A stretch of DNA of 64,000 bases. It comes from Bombardia bombarda (lineage: Eukaryota; Ascomycota; Sordariomycetes; Sordariales; Lasiosphaeriaceae). The notes beneath the pieces are model-generated. The model had not been told where the DNA came from and ran no database searches. It saw only the letters and a program-made list of their open reading frames with translations. Below are positions 22,502-34,172 of the stretch, in pieces. Location: contig JAULSR010000002.1 of assembly GCA_030512295.1 (NCBI GenBank), positions 5,642,001 to 5,706,000 on the forward strand. Direction: 5' to 3'. Position 1 is the first letter of the stretch. The number at the start of each line of letters is the position of its first letter. Both the position numbers and the translations under genes were made by a program.

Positions 22502-23060
22502 CGAAAACGGTTTATCTCTTTTTGTTTGTATTTTATGTGGTAAACTGGACCCTCTCCACATATTACAACCAAAGTTCTATGGTTGAGATTACCTTGAACC
22601 TTTAAGTTATAAATGGGATACTAGTTGTGAATGGGATAGTTGTTGGTGGTGTAGTTGTAGGTGGTGGTAAATCGCACATGGGGCCAGACCTATTGACTGG
22701 CACTGTAGCAGTGGCCGTTTATTTATATCTGTTCTCTTTTTGTTTGTAATTTTGGAACGGGACTTTCTCCCTTGTTATCAGACTGGGATGGAAGCGATAC
22801 TCTGCTAATCCGTTGTACGGAAAATGACACAATGAGTTAAAGACCTCGCTCAAGGCCCCCTCTTCCCGTCTTCCATGGATCCTCCAGAATAGGCGCGAAA
22901 CGCGTCACTATCGATCGATCTCCAGCTATTGCCTTCTACCAACTTTGAGATGGCGCGGTTCTTCTGGTTTGGCCCATCAGTTTGGTATTGGCTGTGAACA
23001 CCTGCCGTTAGTATATAAGGTACTTATCTACCATCATAAGAAAACAACATGGATTGGCAC
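22502..23060. other. Intergenic between two broken genes
   Basis: AT-rich, no open frame of note. Two similar T-rich blocks containing CTCTTTTTGTTTGTA occur at about 22515 and 22733, hinting at an old local duplication. Confidence 0.4.
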
Positions 23061-23624
23061 TTACACCTTCTCATCAGCCTCCACATCCAAGTGACCAAAG
23101 TCCCCAAACCTAGGACTATTGATCAAGGCTGACAGGCCCTTCACATGGCGGAACTCTTCGACGGCCCATTTCCCTTCATCGACATCGACCATGGTGCGCC
23201 TGTACTGCCAGCGAAGGTCCTTGGAGTCGCCGACTCTGATCCGATCGATCTTCTCCCTATCATGATGAACAACCCTGATCAGCACCTGACTATAACCACG
23301 CCAAATACACAAAACCAGCTACCAACGACTTACGACACGATATACTCGCTATTAGGTCTCTCGCCCTTCGACCTCCTCCTATCGTCCCAGATACCCTTGC
23401 ACTCATCCTTGTGCGAACACCAATACGTTCCCCATCCGTACCAGTTGACCTCGGGGTTGGGGTCTTAGATGGCAACCATATACTCCACGGGACCGGAGCG
23501 CGCATCCCTGACACCCATTGTAATAGGCAGGCCAATCAAATAAAGAATGATGATTAATCTTAGCTATAAGGCCAAACCTAGATCCACCTTCGTCGTCTCT
23601 CTCGCGCCTCTTGCTGCTCGTCAT
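23061..23624 (-). pseudogene. Broken small gene (one in-frame TAA)
   Basis: Family not recognised. On the minus strand, coding-like sequence runs MTSSKRRERDDEGG (from 23624), then, after a possible intron with a weak donor, ARSGPVEYMVAI, TAA at 23465-23467, DPNPEVNWYGWGTYWCSHKDE and EYIVS. It then crosses a well-formed intron (GTAAGT donor, TATAG acceptor, about 23287-23332) into an 80-codon exon ending GDFGHLDVEADEKV and stop at 23061. Without the TAA this would be a plausible protein of about 140 residues. CAA to TAA would explain it. Alternatively an unseen intron removes the stop, but I found no phase-compatible splice. Confidence 0.4.
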
Positions 23625-24306
23625 TGGATGGGTAATTTTTGATGTGATTATGAGTACAGCTTGGTCGTTTGCTTTTCGGTATTGGACGCAGAGAAGAAGA
23701 TAAAGGAAGAAAAGCCTGGAGCCTACCTACATGTTTTTTATATCTTTTATAAAAAAGTAGAATTAAAGCTTGGCAGGACAGCTGGGAGTTCATATAACAG
23801 GACAAGCGGGGACTAAAAGTAGCGAGGCGCGCGCGTGCAGGACAGTGAGTTCTCAGACATATATACATATATGCATGATGAATGAACGCTATACATGTAC
23901 TTTTATATCGTTTACTGTTCTGGAAGGGTCACAAGAATGCTACTTTATAAGTTAGCGGACTAAGCACGTCCATCGGATGAACAAAGGCCTCTTCAGATAT
24001 CATGCACATACGCCACAAAGATAGGGGCTTGCCTGAGCTTTTCAGTCAGCAACCAACTCAGTCCACCAGCATTCAACATCAATCATGCTCATTCACTCAT
24101 CAGTAACACCTCCATTTGAACCCCCCCCCCCCAAAAAAAAAAAAAAATTAACGTTTAACCGGAGACCAAAGTCTTTATATCATCGCTACGACGGTTTTTC
24201 TATTCACAGCCAGCCCAACATCAAAAGTTCATTTCAAAAATATCTACACGCGAATCAAGTTCCCACTCTTTATATACCCATCCATTCCTGCCAGCCTTAA
24301 GCTGAC
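23625..24306. other. Intergenic, 3' flank of ADE5,7
   Basis: No gene seen. AT-rich, with a C12-A15 homopolymer tract at 24121-24147. Confidence 0.5.
24121..24147. repeat. C12-A15 homopolymer tract
   Basis: Twelve C followed by fifteen A, about 160 bp past the ADE5,7 stop codon. Confidence 0.8.
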
Positions 24307-26670
24307 CTAAGCCCAAGCCTCGAGATTCTTCAAATCACACCCATTGCTACCCGTCTCCCTCCGCACAAGGCGACCAATGGTATACACCTTCTCTCCCTCT
24401 GCCTCCAGCCCCTTGACAACCTCCGCCGCGCTGCCCGCCTTGACGGCAATCACCATGCCCACGCCGTTGTTGAACGTCCTCGCCATCTCAGCGGGCACAA
24501 CTGACTCACCCAGCCACTTAAAGACAGTCGGTCTCTCCCAGGCCGCAACGTCGATCTCAGCCGCGAGATGGGACGGCAGCATGCGCGGCACATTCTCCGT
24601 CAGACCGCCGCCCGTGATGTGCGCCATGCCCTTGATCGCATCGCCCTGGCCGAGGACCTTGAGCAGAGACTTGACGTAGATGCGCGTGGGGGTGAGCAAG
24701 CTCTGGCCGACCGTGGCGCCGGCAGTCGTGTCCCACGGCGCCTGGTCGGTGTACGAGAGGCCCCTTGTCGCGACTACGCGGCGCACGAGGGAGAAGCCGT
24801 TGGAGTGGACGCCCGACGAGGCAAGAGCGACGAGGACATCGCCCTCGACCATTGCGTCTGTCCTCGGCAGGCGCTGGCTGGCCTTCATGACGCCGATAGC
24901 CGCGCCCGCGGCGTCGTAGTCGTCGCCAGTGTACAGGTCGGGCATCTCGGCCGTCTCTCCGCCCACCAGCGCACAGCCGGCATCCCTGCAGCCCTTGGCG
25001 ACGCCCTCTACAAAGGACGCGGCGACGGACACGTCGAGCTTGCTGCAGCCGTAGTAGTCCAGGAACATGAAGGGCTCCGCGCCCTGGACGACAAGATCGT
25101 TGACGTTCATGGCCACCAGGTCAATGCCGACGGTGTCGTGCTTGTTCATCTTCTGGGCGATGATCAGCTTGGTGCCAACGCCATCGATGGCGCCGACTAC
25201 GATAGGGGCGTCGGGGTAGCCAGCTTGCGAGAGGTCAACCTCGCCGCCAAACCCGCCGATCTCGGCATCGGCGCCGGCGCGACGAGTCGTCTTGACCGCC
25301 GCCTTGATTCGGTCAACCAGGTTGTTGCCGGCGTCGATGCTCACGCCCGACTGGGCATATGTCAGCTTCTCAGAGGACTCATCGCTGCGGAAGGCGCGGT
25401 GAGCAATGTCCTTGCGGTAGTACATTCCCTCGAACTGAATCAGCTTGACACCCTCGTAGGCCTTGTTGACCGCCGCCCTGAGAGACTCGCCAGTAGCAGA
25501 TGCCGCGATGACCCGCCCGCCAGCGGACAGTAGCGCATCGCCTCCTGACAGTTTTGTGCCCGCGTGGAAAACGTTGATGCCCTCAGGCGATTGCGCTACC
25601 TGCATTGGGATGTCCTTGGGGTAGGAGTTGGGGTAGCCAGGCGCGGCGACAACCACGGTGGCGCTGAATCCGGACTGAACCTTGACGGGAACATACTGCA
25701 GCAGCGGGCTGGGGCCGGCGCAGGCCATCATGATGTCTGCCAGATCCGACTCGAGGAGAGGGAGAACAGTCTGTGTCTCAGGGTCGCCGAAGCGGACGTT
25801 GTACTCGAGGACCTTGGGGCCGTCGGCGGTGATCATCAGACCGGTGAAGAGGCAGCCGCGGAAGGGGAAGCCATCCTTGCGCATGCCGTCGATTGTCGGT
25901 TGGAGGATCTCGCGCTCAACCTGGGCCATCAGAGCAGGGGTGTAGATCTTTGTTGGCGCATAGCAGCCCATGCCGCCTGTGTTGAGACCGGTGTCGCCCT
26001 CTCCGATGCGCTTGTGGTCCTGCGCGGCAGGAAGGGACTTGATTGTTGTGCCGTCGCAGAAGGACAGAATGCTGAGCTCATCGCCGGTCAAGAACTCCTC
26101 AATCACCACCTCCTCTCCGGCAGAACCAAAATGCTTGTCCAACATGATCTCCTTGAGGGCCTTCTGGGCCTCCTCCTCTGTCTCGGGGATGATGACGCCC
26201 TTGCCTGCGGCCAGGCCGGTCGCCTTGATGACGACATTGTGCTTGATGGTCTTGAGATACTGGCTGGCCTTCTCGTAGTCGCTAAAGTTCTCGTAGGCGG
26301 CAGTCGGGATGTTGTGCTTCTTCATGAAGTCCTTGGAGAAGGTCTTGCTGCCCTCCATGCGCGCAGCGTCCTTGCAAGGGCCGAAGCAGGGGATCCTGGC
26401 GTCGCGGAAGTAGCCCTCGATTCCATCAACAAGGGGCGCCTCGGGGCCGGGGACCACCAGATTGATTCCCTCCTTCAGGGCGAGCTCGACAAGGGCGGGA
26501 TAATCGTCAGCGGCGACGGCGGTGCTGTTAGTCACCTTGGGCAGGCTGGCAGTGCCGCCGTTGCCAGGCACGACGATGATGGACTCGACATTGGGAGATT
26601 GGGCGAGCTTCCAGGCAAGCGCATGCTCGCGGCCGCCGTTGCCTATCAGAAGAACACGGAGCGAAGACAT
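24307..26670 (-). CDS. ADE5,7: Bifunctional GAR synthetase / AIR synthetase
   Basis: Fused phosphoribosylamine-glycine ligase and phosphoribosylformylglycinamidine cyclo-ligase, steps 2 and 5 of de novo purine synthesis in the cytosol. A single exon of 787 aa. The start at MSSLRVLLIGNGGREHALAW (26670) is chosen because it is the first in-frame ATG before the family N-terminus; the open frame extends further upstream without an ATG. The GARS half (about residues 1-430) shows the ATP-grasp signatures VVIKATGLAAGKGV and FRGCLFTGLM and RFGDPETQ. The AIRS half (from about 450) shows SGVSIDAGNNLV, GVGTKL, GGETAEMPDLY and ITGGGLTENVPRML. As in other fungi there is no C-terminal GAR transformylase domain. 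No intron is seen. Confidence 0.96.
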   Translation of the reverse strand: MSSLRVLLIGNGGREHALAWKLAQSPNVESIIVVPGNGGTASLPKVTNSTAVAADDYPALVELALKEGINLVVPGPEAPLVDGIEGYFRDARIPCFGPCKDAARMEGSKTFSKDFMKKHNIPTAAYENFSDYEKASQYLKTIKHNVVIKATGLAAGKGVIIPETEEEAQKALKEIMLDKHFGSAGEEVVIEEFLTGDELSILSFCDGTTIKSLPAAQDHKRIGEGDTGLNTGGMGCYAPTKIYTPALMAQVEREILQPTIDGMRKDGFPFRGCLFTGLMITADGPKVLEYNVRFGDPETQTVLPLLESDLADIMMACAGPSPLLQYVPVKVQSGFSATVVVAAPGYPNSYPKDIPMQVAQSPEGINVFHAGTKLSGGDALLSAGGRVIAASATGESLRAAVNKAYEGVKLIQFEGMYYRKDIAHRAFRSDESSEKLTYAQSGVSIDAGNNLVDRIKAAVKTTRRAGADAEIGGFGGEVDLSQAGYPDAPIVVGAIDGVGTKLIIAQKMNKHDTVGIDLVAMNVNDLVVQGAEPFMFLDYYGCSKLDVSVAASFVEGVAKGCRDAGCALVGGETAEMPDLYTGDDYDAAGAAIGVMKASQRLPRTDAMVEGDVLVALASSGVHSNGFSLVRRVVATRGLSYTDQAPWDTTAGATVGQSLLTPTRIYVKSLLKVLGQGDAIKGMAHITGGGLTENVPRMLPSHLAAEIDVAAWERPTVFKWLGESVVPAEMARTFNNGVGMVIAVKAGSAAEVVKGLEAEGEKVYTIGRLVRRETGSNGCDLKNLEAWA

Positions 26671-29600
26671 CTTCACTTTTTGGGGGGTGTAGCGAAGAAA
26701 ATCAATGCGGGAGGGACTGCGGGCAAGCTTCAATCAAGCAGCAGCTCATGACATGACATGGGGACGGTCATTTCCCTCTGCCCCTCATATGTCAAAAAAA
26801 TTATCTGGAGAATTTTACCCCTCCCCCGCAATCGCATGGGCGAGTGGGCTGTCGGTGGGCTTGCATTGACCAATCCTTGTCTCCGAAATAGGAAGGAGTA
26901 CGTACCTCTACGGTTCGCTCCGGTTTAGGAGATTTTGGCTTTTTTTCAAAGCCATGATGAAATGATGATGGGCAGTATCGATGGGCCAGTGAAAACCTCA
27001 AGAGAACGGTTTCATGATTTAAAGTTTTTTTTTTGGTATGTTTCATAGGCAGCCACGATTCCGTTTTCAGTGAGGGTGCTGGTTGTCAAGAAGACAAAAG
27101 CTATGACTGGTAGGAAATGATTAGATACCATTCTCTGACGAACGTATTTTGCCAAGACGAAATATTCTCGATTAATGTGAAAATCATTGTTTTGACCGAA
27201 TCGGATCTGACTTTTACAAAATGGGGTAGGAGAGATGAACTTCTGACAGGAGGAAACCTGGTAGACGGGTGAAAAGTCGGGTCATGACGCTTGACATCTC
27301 CACAGGACAAACTCGCCGAGAACCGCTGTAGATGCGGGTATTAGTACCATTTCCCGGCTTTGTGAGGGTATTACCTGCCAAATAAACATATAGTAGCACA
27401 AGAGATTGATCTGTCTATCATACGTGTGTTAATCTTGCTCAACATCTCTTGGTGGTTGCTGGAAAGTTGAGGTTGTTCAGGTTGAATTGAGTTTCGATTC
27501 AGACGTAGCCGGTAGACCTATCCCGCTCCCATTGCAGGATTTGATAGGGCCGGAATTTTGCGAAAACTGGGGCCCAATGATTCCTTCCAGCCCTGTGAGT
27601 GCCAAGAGTGCCAAGCAAGCGTTTCAATGGCCAGGGGCGTCGGCTCCTTCCCCGGCTTCCTTAGCAACATGGAAGAACTTCAGGTACCCCGGTACCTATA
27701 AGTACTTCTACGTCAGCCATGGCAGGGGTTAGCTCAACCTCAAAATCGCAACTCTTGTCGACGTTTCCCAAATCCTGCCCAGAACTGCCGAATCACGACA
27801 TGTAATTATGGAAGTGATAATTGCTACATCCAACTTGGTTGAAACTATATGCACAAGACATAGTCTGTGCAAACGACAACGGAGCGAAGTGCTCGTACAA
27901 CAAAAATAACTGTTTCTTCTCCACGATCACACATCCCACGAAGGATTATGCTTACAAGAGTGGCATGAGGCATAAGAGTGAAACTCGTCGCCCTAGGTCT
28001 CCGGGCCTTGAGCCCATTGTCGTTTCTTCTGTAACTTGAACGCGATGGCATCAGACGCATGCGAGGCGGGACAGTCATAAGCAGCGCATTTCCTGGCAAC
28101 GCGATCTGATCGTCCAATTGCCTGCAGCTGTCTTCGCTGGCGGGCTGCTGACAAGATAAGTCGAGAGACAAAAAACATGGGCTCACAGACTCTGGACGGA
28201 ATGATCCGACAACACAGAAAAGACCTGGAACTTCACCTACGTACGAATTACGCTTATGGTATTCGGTCAAACCGTGCCAACTATCGACAGGTGCATCGGG
28301 TCACCTTGCATGCATATGCACCCACTCGTTCAATTTTTTTTCTCGCAGATGGCTATCGAGGGACGGTCTATTCCCAATTAGCAGCTGCCCGATCAACGAA
28401 TACGAAAATGACGGCGCATGGTTTCCTCAACAAATTGTCTATGAGAGCGACTTGAAACATAGCCAAGTTCCATAACGCGACTCAAGTGATTATCATAGCA
28501 TAATTTACACATCAGCTTACGAACCTAAGCTGTGAAAGTCAATCCCGTTGCTAGTGTGATGGCGCCATACCCCGGTGAACGGCCAAGAACAGAAAGGGTC
28601 TTCCTCTGGTCCCCATCCACCAAGCAGGTTTCGATCTCTGTTGCTTCGGATAGACGAGCGAGGTGCTACACCAGCCCAAGTCATGTCGTAAAACCTGCAT
28701 GAAGAGCTTGATTCTCGTTTCCCTGAAGCACAAACAAGTCATGCGGGGTCGTCTTGGTGATTCTACACGCTATTTATTTTGCATTGTAGGTGTAACACCG
28801 TCTTCCCCGCGATCCGCTACCCTAGCAGGACAACAAACTCGACCGATTGCTTGTTCCTTGACCGTTGCAACCACAAGGGACATCTCGTGATTATCCCTGG
28901 GTGCTTGTACGCCTTTGGGTAACAGGTACAACAGCACGAGTAACCCTTGGAGATCGCATCGCTGTTTCTCGTACGAGTTTAGCAACATGTCCAGCCATGT
29001 TTCCCTAGATAACAAACATATTGAGTGTTTCACTTTCACTCACCTATATAGGAGGACGTTGAAACAGTCATGATATTGGGAGCCTGCTAGAAGACTTTAC
29101 TAAAAACGACGAGGATCGAAACCATCCGGAGCTGATCTAAAAATGTCTGTTTATGTGCCGATTGTTCTGCTATAGCCCTTGAAAAGTTGAGTTTGATATG
29201 ATTTGTTCAAGGGGACACTGTATTGCCACCCTCATCCCGAGTCTTCCTTCTAAGTACCCATTCTTGACAGACAAGCAGAAATCAATATGATGTTGGGAGG
29301 CTCGCACACTCTACCCAAAGACTTTTCCTACCCCTGATTCGACCGTGTCCTCGCTCTGGGACAGGGTCATGCCTGGCAATAGACTAGATCGAGTGCAGTT
29401 ACGAACTGCCCTCTGTCATGTCGAGGCCCAAGTACCAGTTCATACAGTAGGGGCGGTAGATCTTCGTTCATCTTCGTCTGTGCGTGCTTAGACTATTTTT
29501 ATTTTATATAGCGAAAGACACGTACCTGACATGATAACCCCGGGGCTTCGGTGTTTCTCGACCCTCACTCTTCACACATCACCTCATTATGCTTCACATT

Positions 29601-30228
29601 GCACACCAATAGTGGGACGGCCCCGGCCAACGAATGTAGCCTAGCTTCTGCTTCATGGTATTTCTACAATTTCATACCTTGATGGACCTGTTCCTCCGTA
29701 CCACATCTGAACTAGACTAGCCCTGCAGCTGGCGCTCCCCAACCTCACGGCCACAAGATGCACTCTTCCCAAAAGAGAGAGCTGCTTTACCGGGCCAAAA
29801 CTTGCAGAACATGGACGATTCCATAGCCTCACCCTCTTTTCTCTATGACTGGCGATATGCACCTGAAGTGGAATTGTCTCAGCGCTGAACGACAGGAAGA
29901 TGTCATCTGAATTCCCCAAGCAACTAACCCCTTCCTCTCTGCCAACCAAGTTTAAAACCTTGCAGAGGAACAGTTCCGATCGTCTGTGCGCCACTTTCCC
30001 GTGGTATAATTACACTGCCGTCCGACTCCCAAGTTGGAAAGTCTGTCCTATCTCTTTGCCTCACGTTCCCAGCCGGCCTCCCACCAACCAGCTTGTCCCA
30101 TCACCGTTCAAGAAGTATCTCGTTCGTTAGGGTTATACGATACGAGCATATATATATACACATCTCCTTGGTGTCGGGTCTTCCAACAAGTCATAATCAC
30201 TCAACTCTGTTGATCAACAGTCGTCGAC
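26671..30228. other. 3.6 kb gene-poor gap, divergent promoters
   Basis: Lies between the start codons of ADE5,7 (-) and the GPI-protein gene (+). Scattered small open frames (for example 27845-28270 minus, 28770-29039 minus, 29653-29994 minus) show no domain, splice signals or start context that I trust. No tRNA was found. A GTTAGGGTT site lies at about 30126, just before the next gene. Confidence 0.45.
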
Positions 30229-31377
30229 ATGAAGGCTGCTCTTTCTCTCATCTTCCTCGCCTCCTCAGCCCTGGGAGGCAACGCTCCTGGTGGCTGGGCG
30301 AAGGGCCCAGGCAAGGTGCAAATTGTCACCCTGCAGGTTGGCGTCACGTATACGACCAGATGCCCTTTTACCGAGACTCACTCCAAGGCCGGGAAAACAT
30401 GGTATTCGACATACACCACTACAAGCGTCGTGGAGACGATGATTCCCACGACCACCCAAGTGACGCAAACCGGCCCCCCAGTGGTCAAGACAGTCGGGAA
30501 CGGTATGTCTCTCATGATATCTACGCCAGTTTGGACAACTGCTGACACTTGTGTAAAAATTAGTTGTATACACCACCGCAACGCAACTCCAGCCCATCAC
30601 AGAAACCAAGATAATCGATGGCTCGACAGTGGAGGTGGTTTGGACCTCCACATCGACTTTCTATACGCGACTGGAGCAGACACAGACCGTGTACACCACA
30701 AACGTCCAGACGGCTTATGCACAGACCGAGACCTACGAGACTGTAAGTTGAAAGTGACGATTCGGACTGAACAACAAACACATGGGATTGTCATTCTTTT
30801 GTTGCTATGGAATTATTGCTAACCTCAGAAAGGTCACATGCCCCGAGACCGTCTATACAACCGTATCCGAGGGCGAGACCTTTATGGTGACAAAGACAAA
30901 CACGTAAGATAATCTGCTGGATTCCACCCCCCTCCCATGTGCTAACATCATCCAGCGTCACAAACGTAGTCAGCAAAGTCAACTCCATCACCACCGTGGT
31001 CCCCGTGACCTTGACGAAAAATGTTAGACTAACCCCTATCCTACCTCCCCCCCTTAAAACCAAACATCTTCAAAAACAAACAGGATTGCTGACAAAAAAA
31101 ACACCAGGCGGCCATCACCGACATAATCACCGACAGCGAGGGCGTCACCTTCACCGACTACTCCACCACCGTCGAGACCTCGGACGAGACCTTCTACTCG
31201 GAGACGACGGAGCCGCCCAACACGGTCGTGATCCCAATCACCTCGATCCAGATCGACGCCACCACCAGCGCAGTCCCCGCCCAGGTCACGGGTGCCGCCA
31301 GCCCCAACACCCAGAAGATGAGCCCTGGCGTGGCGGTCCTGGCGGGCGCTCTTGGGGCTCTGGCTCTCGTTGTCTAA
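30229..31377 (+). CDS. GPI-anchored Thr/Ser-rich cell-wall protein
   Basis: Predicted secreted, GPI-anchored surface protein of unknown function; no catalytic domain is visible. Five exons: 30229-30502, 30564-30742, 30833-30903, 30956-31022 and 31108-31377, giving 286 aa with phases that all close. An N-terminal signal peptide (MKAALSLIFLASSALGG) and a C-terminal hydrophobic tail (VAVLAGALGALALVV) after a small-residue region (GAASPNTQKMS) fit a GPI signal. The middle is built of TxxYTT/VYTT/ETxxTT-type Thr-rich stretches, good O-mannosylation targets. The third exon uses the AG four bases after a stronger CAG acceptor; the frame requires the later one. Four introns in 1.1 kb is high for this window. 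It could act as an adhesin or structural wall protein. Confidence 0.75.
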
Positions 31378-32658
31378 GCGAGCAGTTTGTTGATTTCAGA
31401 AAGGGAGAGCAGAGGATATTCAACACGAGCAGCGTGGCAGGTTATGGTGGTAATATCACCTAATGGCAGGCACGACAATACACTTACTTCAGGTTTAGCT
31501 AACAGGAGCAAATTTGGGAAGGGTGAGAATTAGGCATATACCAAGAAAACTAACGAAGGATGGGAAAAGGCGATAGGTGAGGTTTACTAATTTGGACATC
31601 GGATAGGTGTCTTGTCATTCTGTTGGTAATGGGTCAACTTTGAGGGAGGGAGTTATGGGGTAAAGATCATACTGTCTCGGACCAAGGACACCCAGGAATG
31701 GGGACCTTGATGAGTGATTGAAAGTTAATTTTCTTGTATAGAGATCTATATATGGTTGCTGGCAATTTTTTCTCGGGTTGCAATCCTTGTAATACTTTCT
31801 GCCTCTTGAGATGAAAAAAAGACATTGTCGAGTGAGATGGCTCTGGTAGTTTGTACATGGCTCATATATTCACTCAGTTGATTTATCTCCTTCGACCTTG
31901 CTATTTCTAATAGTGTCGTGATGGATTAGCATCAATCCCTCAATAAGCACCCATTTGATTGGATTCAAGGTTTTATTTTGTCCACCTTCATGTTTCATAT
32001 CATCTGTCTTGTCAAGTTTCTCTTCCGTCTGGGTGCATGTATCTACGATGTTTGGAGATACGGCACTGTACAGGCCTTGGCGCTGAATATCAAAAGGGGG
32101 TCGGCCTAAACTCAATAAGAAATGGGCCGCATTGGCATTTCTCCAACGCGTCAAAAGTTTGTCGGGAAGTTCGGAGTTTTCAAGGCATCTTTTTTTTAAC
32201 GTGGTATTTGCCCTTTACAAAATCCATGGAATGAATTGTGTTGAAAATGACGGAATGGGAACCCCCTTTTCCACACAATTACCCCTCGTCTTTGGCCCCC
32301 CGCCTGATCGTGTCCCGCGATAACGCGCCAATTCCCGACGGTCGGCAGTCGATGGAGGGTGGGGTTGATTGACGGGCGTACCGTTTTTTTGATGTCATTG
32401 GATTTTCATCGTCCCGGAGGATGAATGGAGGCGGGGTAAATAGCTGGGGCAGGAGGCAGGTACGAGAGACGAATGAATTGGATGAATGAATGACTTCGTA
32501 TCTCTCTAGCTTTGAACGATCGGCTTGTTGCATCCGGTGACAATCGAACGACGACTTTCATCCCACTTTGAGACCTCAACACCACAACCCCAAACACATC
32601 ACATATCCAATTTCAGATTCACTCCAACCACAAACCCCCCAGAAAATAAAATAAAAAA
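31378..32658. other. Intergenic, promoter of S-formylglutathione hydrolase
   Basis: No supported gene. It holds the 3' flank of the GPI-protein gene and the promoter of the next gene. Confidence 0.5.
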
Positions 32659-33622
32659 ATGGCCTTCACAGTCAAGGCGACCATCGCATCGTTCGGCGGC
32701 AAGCTGCTGAAGCTGTCGCACCCGTCGTCGTCGACGGGGACCGACATGGCCCTCAACGTCTTCCTCCCTCCCCAGGCCCTCGACGGCAAGCACACCAAGG
32801 TGCCCGTGCTCATCTACCTCTCGGGGCTGACCTGCTCGCCCGACAACTGCTCGGAAAAGGGCTTCTTCCAGCACGCGGCGGCCCAGCGCGGGCTCGCCGT
32901 CGTCTACCCCGATACCTCGCCCGCGCGGGGCCTCAACCTGCCCGGCGACCACGACTCGTGGGACTTTGGCGAGGCCGCCAGCTTCTACATCGACGCCACC
33001 CGCGAGCCCTTCTCCAGCGCCTACCGCATGGAGACGTACCTGGCCAAGGAGCTGCCCGATGTCTTGTTCAGTGACGCAGAGGTGGTCGGCCAGTACCTCG
33101 ACGGCTCGCGCGTCTCCATCACGGGCCACAGCATGGGCGGCCACGGCGCCCTGACGCTCTACCTCAAGAACCCGGGCAAGTACGCCAGCGTCTCGGCCTT
33201 TGCCCCCATCGCCAACCCCACCCAGTGCCCCTGGGGCGAGAAGGCTTTTGCTGGCTACCTGGGCGCCGACAACCGCGCCGAGTGGGCAAAGCACGATGCC
33301 ACCGAGCTGATCAAGGGCTGGAAGGGCAAAGACGTCAAGATGCTGGTCGATGTTGGTACTGGTGACAACTTTTACAAGCAGAAGCAGCTGCTGCCTGAGA
33401 ACTTGGAAAAGGCCGCCAAGGAGGCTGGGGTCAAGGGGTTCCAGTTGCGCTATCAGGATGTGAGTTTTTTATCTTTGCTTCCACCTGTCTGTCTGGCTGC
33501 TCGCTAATCATATAATTCAGGGGTATGACCACTCTTACTACTTCATGGCTTCGTTTGCCGATGACCATGTCAACCACGCAGCCAAGCACCTGAAGCTCCC
33601 CACCTCAAAGGCCATGTTTTAA
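32659..33622 (+). CDS. S-formylglutathione hydrolase (esterase D type)
   Basis: Cytosolic serine hydrolase of the glutathione-dependent formaldehyde detoxification pathway; converts S-formylglutathione to formate and glutathione. Exons 32659-33459 and 33521-33622 (61 bp intron, GTGAGT donor, TTCAG acceptor) give 300 aa. The family features are present: YLSGLTCSPDNCSEKG near the oxyanion region, PDTSPRG-like loop (PDTSPARGLNLPGDHDSWDFG), the nucleophile in GHSMGGHG (Ser158), Asp in the GTGDNFYKQKQLLPENL segment and the catalytic His in the second exon GYDHSYYF. Length matches the family. The rest of the pathway is not in the window. Confidence 0.94.
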
Positions 33623-34172
33623 AAGAAGAGAGAGAGGTCGCCGTCTCTAAAAGGACGAGAAATCGACCGAATGAAGAATGTACACCATGAAATGTCGTCA
33701 TGATGGACAGCCAGTAGTAGTTGCAACAGCAGCATTCAAATATACCATATTTATAATATTAATAATCGCGCATGCCATATATATTGGATGTTATCTCACC
33801 GTCCACCCTCTATATTCATCCTCATCACATACACGCCATCTTTGTCACCTACCACTTTCCCTTCCTCTCCTGATATATATTAAGAGCTCCCAGAACTCAT
33901 CCTCTCGTTCCCCGTCGTCGTCGTTCAGAAAGAGATGGGAATATTCCTTTTCAGCAAGGAACGTATATATCTCCCAGAAACAATTAAACAAACAAGACAT
34001 AAGACGCCAGTTCCATGATGTGATGCTGCAAGCAAAACATGATAAAAAGCCCAAGATCGCTAATAATACCCATAACAACAGCGACGACGACGACAACAAC
34101 AACAACAACAACCACAACTACCACCCAAAAATTCCAAAAACCCTACACCACACCCATCAACCAATATCCTAC
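33623..34172. other. Convergent 3' region
   Basis: Between S-formylglutathione hydrolase (+) and AFI1 (-). No gene seen; includes a CAACAA/CGACGA-type simple repeat near 34080-34113. Confidence 0.5.

Noticed and set aside
24568..26751. Two long plus-strand open frames (321 and 395 codons) opposite ADE5,7
   Set aside because: Antisense shadows of a highly conserved GC-rich enzyme gene; no domain, and the sense frame is full-length.
28619..28640. GGTTTCGATC resembling a tRNA B box
   Set aside because: One base too long for the consensus and no A box at the proper distance.
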